From positions 8,362,729 through 8,426,728 of the forward strand of contig CM049314.1 in the NCBI GenBank assembly GCA_026874595.1: a stretch of 64,000 nt of DNA, written 5' to 3'. Of the stretch, positions 60,631 through 64,000 are shown piece by piece (the stretch's first letter is position 1; each line of letters begins with the position of its first letter). This DNA comes from Sipunculus nudus. Its lineage: Eukaryota > Annelida > Sipuncula > Golfingiida > Sipunculidae. The translations under genes and the position numbers were made by a program. A model generated the notes under the pieces. It had not been told where the DNA came from. It did not search any database and worked only from the letters and a program-made list of their open reading frames with translations.

Positions 60631-63600
60631 TAACAGACTTCAAACAACCTGCCATCCTGCTGCTTAAAGGCCTACCATGTTAATCTAACCATGTCATTCA
60701 ATGAATCTACTATGCCGCGTGGGTTTTACAAAACATATGACTGTATGTAAGAGGCTAATCAAAACTTTCATGCAAGTCAATGGTGTTTCTAATCTAACGG
60801 GAAATTTGTAAGCAAAAAGTGAATGAAAAGCATGCTCACATCAATCCTTTGAAACCCAGCCTTTGTAAACAAGGTTTTCATAACAAGATCATATCTTTAA
60901 GGTTTTCTCAAAAGCTCAAGACCACGTAAAATTAGTATTCCCTGTGGATATTGATGTTACCAGTGCGTCAGAAGCAGCCCCTCTCAATATGATTCAAAGT
61001 ATTTCACACCGCTTCTGCTGTTGTAACCTGAACCATAACCTCTGTCAAAAAGAGAAGCTTTCAAGTTTTTTTTTCTCCTGATGTGTGGCTGATTGTTCCG
61101 TCTTTGCCTGCCCTCAAGGGTATACCTCCATCATCTGCTGATTTCTGATCCTGCCCATGTCCACAATTGGATGTCAGTTAATTATTATATTCATCCGGAC
61201 TAAATGAGTTAGCAACCAAAAAGGACTAATTACAAATTTATCTTCTGTTTTAATTCTAGATATATATTTCCCATAGGTCATGCTTTCTATTTTTCATATG
61301 GAATTACTTTTTCACCTGAATTCAGCATAAAATTGGCCTATTTCATATAAATGTAAAATATGAAACTGTTGAAGACCTAATAAAATTGAAACTAAATGAA
61401 AATGTGAGAGAAGAAAGATAACAGTTACATGCAGTTCTCTTTGCCGTATGGCAAAAAATCTGAATGATTTATATTTTGATGTAAAGATTGTAAAAAATAC
61501 ATTCTGGAAAGTGGGGGACGTAGTGGCAATTTTTATCTGTCGATATTAATTAACTACTATTAAAAAATCTTTCAAGAAAAGAAAATGTATAATTCATACA
61601 TGAAGCAAACAATGCCCTACCAAATGATTTAAAGGTGCCCATTAGCCTATCTTTTGAAAAAGAACTTGTGTAATTTCTGGCTTCCTTTGTGTATATATTA
61701 ATGATCTTAGGTCAATTTGGTTGTGAAAAGTTCTTATTACACCTTTGTGAAGAATGTATAAACTTGTTCATAAACAACATGTTTGTAAACACAGCAATGT
61801 TGACCAACGGGAAAAAAATGTAACCTAAGGTGGTAGGTTGCATATATGCGGAGGTAGAGAGGTTACTTGTTGCAAAATGACATTTGCAAAGCTCTGGGTT
61901 ATATGACTTGCAGCCATATGCCCTTGTTGAAATTTTTTTTATTATTATGGCGTTCCCCCTGTATTTTATAAACATGTTGATAAAAACAAAACAAACAGCC
62001 TGTGTGCAGTGATATCCACATTTTGTGGTCTATTTTTATAAAAGCTCCGAGGATTTACCTTTATTTTATAAAGGTCAGACAGGTGATTCAGCCCCTTTAA
62101 GTACAGGGCAGGACATGACCTCATCCGTTTAAACACGGTCTTTGGTTTTCTGAGTGAAAAACACTGCACACTGATACTTGAGTGAGGTCTGGCAGCCACT
62201 GTATTTACAACCTGGAAACCCAGATTCTATACCTCATGATATTAATATCAGTAAGGAACCTGTGCAGTCGTAATGTAAATTATGACAGTTTTCTGTTCCA
62301 TTCCTCAACTGTGCACAGTGCATGACAACAAAAACAAAGATAATTCTGATATTAAGGAGATGCTGTTTTAAACTTTATGGCATCTTGACACAGGGATGGA
62401 AGGCCTCCATCTCAATAGCCATTACGCTATGACACAGAGGGTAGTAAAAAATTATCCAATTATGGCTATGGGTATCTCCTTGCATATTGGGGTAATTCGA
62501 TTGCTTAAATGACCTCTATATACGATTAACGATGGCAGGAAGATATGGAACTTCTGGCAAAGCACATGATATATACAAAATTGTTTTTATTTTACATGTC
62601 ATACTGGATATAAGATGGTCAACAGCTGAGGAGAAAGGATAAATATACACTAAAAATTGCAGAAACAACTTGTGATCCATGATAGCACTGTCAAAAATCT
62701 ATCTTGATAACCATGTCTCATATTAAATTATTCATGGTCACTAAACTAATTATAAGAAATAATTACCAAGTACTGAATTTTTGTACAAAATTACCTGCAA
62801 GGCTTAGTTTTTTATATAAAATGAATAAGATGCCACTACAAACAATAAACTTTCCAAGTTGCTAATAAATCAATTGAATGTATAAACTCATTAAATAAGA
62901 AACAAAGTTTGTAACAAAACAAATTTGGCCTCAGTCTATTTAGTATAGGGAGGAATTGTTCAAAACAGGTTTGGAATGAGACAGGTTTCATCCACTAAGT
63001 GTCGTTTCACCGCTTTTGTTGTTTGACTGATGTCATGTTTTGATTGATATGCAGCTGATCTGATCAATTCCCTGAATGACGCACATAATCCTACCCTTTT
63101 TTCCTATTACTATGATTGAATTTGTTTTGCTGTCTCAAATGATATGTCATTCTCAGCTTTAGTCATTAATTTTCATCACCATGAAATACCACTCATAACG
63201 AGTCCACCGTAAAGACAGTAAAAAGCAAGGTGTCACATTCTTTTGTCTTCCCATGTTTCCAGGCCTCAGATTTTACAATTAAGCAGAACCATATGCTGAC
63301 TGATAATAATATTCAAGTTAATTTCAGTTCAAGTCAGCCAGTTAAATATAGAATTAACAGAGATGTCAATCTGAAAGTGTTATTGTGATATCATGCTGGT
63401 CGCAGGTGTATAGAATGATTACAAGGGTATTTTTATCAGTTCCTTGCCTGGCATCTGCACTGAATATGAAACCCCCTTAAAATCAGCAAAAAGGAGAAAT
63501 ATATACACATTGTTACAGGAAATGAGTCTGACTTGTTTCTTGTCTGCACTTGGTAAGTTTAGAAAACTGATCATCTGGAGTAAGAGCCAGTTCTTTTTCA

Positions 63601-64000
63601 CAGAAACCCAATCATCTCAAAAGGTTGTCCCTAATTTGTTCCATCCAAGTTTGGTGTAATGGAGACATCCCAGTTCTTTCCGGAGATAACTCCACACTTA
63701 CTCTGGACATGCATACAGACTTCACATTCTAACTCTGGTCTTTTAAACAATACAAACTACTGGTATATCATTTCTTTATTTCTGAAAGACAGTAGTCGAA
63801 CATTGCCCAAGAAAAATGTTAAATATGATATATACTATGCCTGGTAGACCAAACAAAATTTCTTCCCTGCTGACAAATTATTTTTCAGTAATGATGACCT
63901 CGTTGTTTTGTTCTTGTCTTGACCATTTCTCTACAGTCTGTTTCCTACAGGTAATCCAAAACCTTTTATGGTACTTTCTGTAGGTGATGACTGTAACATT
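60631..64000. other. Intergenic DNA, no gene recognised
   Basis: Apart from the dispersed repeat at 61745-61985 nothing is recognised. Open frames up to 87 codons lie in or beside that repeat, or show no motif. Confidence 0.55.
61745..61985. repeat. Dispersed repeat, copy 2 (partner at 29905-30160)
   Basis: Shares GTAAACACAGCAATGTTGAC, ATGTAACCTAAG, the 'cttgcagccatatgcccttgttgaaa' block and a T/ATTATT run with the intronic copy, in the same order and orientation. The flanking 'ataaacaacatgtt' and 'ataaacatgttgat' hint at a short terminal inverted repeat. Confidence 0.6.

Noticed and set aside
1-64000. CRISPR arrays, bacterial operons, plasmid or prophage features
   Set aside because: The window has eukaryotic introns, polyadenylation signals, SINEs and microsatellites. 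The tandem repeats have no spacer structure of CRISPR type.

Overview
This window looks like a piece of an animal nuclear genome, most likely a bivalve mollusc. It is AT-rich, gene-poor, has large introns and many microsatellites. It carries several copies of a tandem-core repeat that resembles the bivalve BIV160/pearl type: core units of about 157 bp, a GGAC-type microsatellite and a tail rich in AGCTCAG/CTGAGCT. The taxon is inferred from the repeats and from the receptor sequence; nothing was searched.

The only gene I can assign with confidence is a serotonin 5-HT2-like G protein-coupled receptor on the + strand. It has two coding exons (29048-29381 and 36172-37409) separated by a 6.8-kb intron. 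The exons join in frame to a 523-residue seven-helix receptor that has the aminergic Asp, DRY, CWAPFF and NPIIY motifs and ends in a class-I PDZ-type tail (SAV). Two short upstream ORFs precede the start. A cluster of ATGAATAT-type palindromes lies 0.2-0.5 kb upstream, and a polyadenylation signal lies 0.3 kb past the stop.

The rest is intergenic or intronic DNA shaped by mobile elements. The most striking is at 15750-17294: two 3' parts of a Penelope-like retroelement (GIY-YIG endonuclease end) in head-to-head inverted orientation, with arms of about 98-99% identity. Each arm carries a complete type-I hammerhead ribozyme, one on each strand. Other elements are a 1.2-kb pogo/Tigger-like element with a surviving helix-turn-helix ORF (43374-44596), a second one of 0.8 kb (23250-24041), two small MITEs (4423-4594 and 4721-4882), four tandem-core elements (12724-14446, 20846-21390, 56060-56537, 58006-60630), and at least three tRNA-derived SINE-like copies.

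The tandem-core elements repeatedly carry the perfect palindrome AGGTCAnnnTGACCT, the consensus oestrogen-response element. A separate 140-bp tandem repeat just 3' of the receptor carries perfect DR1 nuclear-receptor sites. This distribution of receptor-type sites by repeats, and the paired ribozymes, are the observations most worth following. Most short open frames elsewhere look like chance frames or microsatellite translations.
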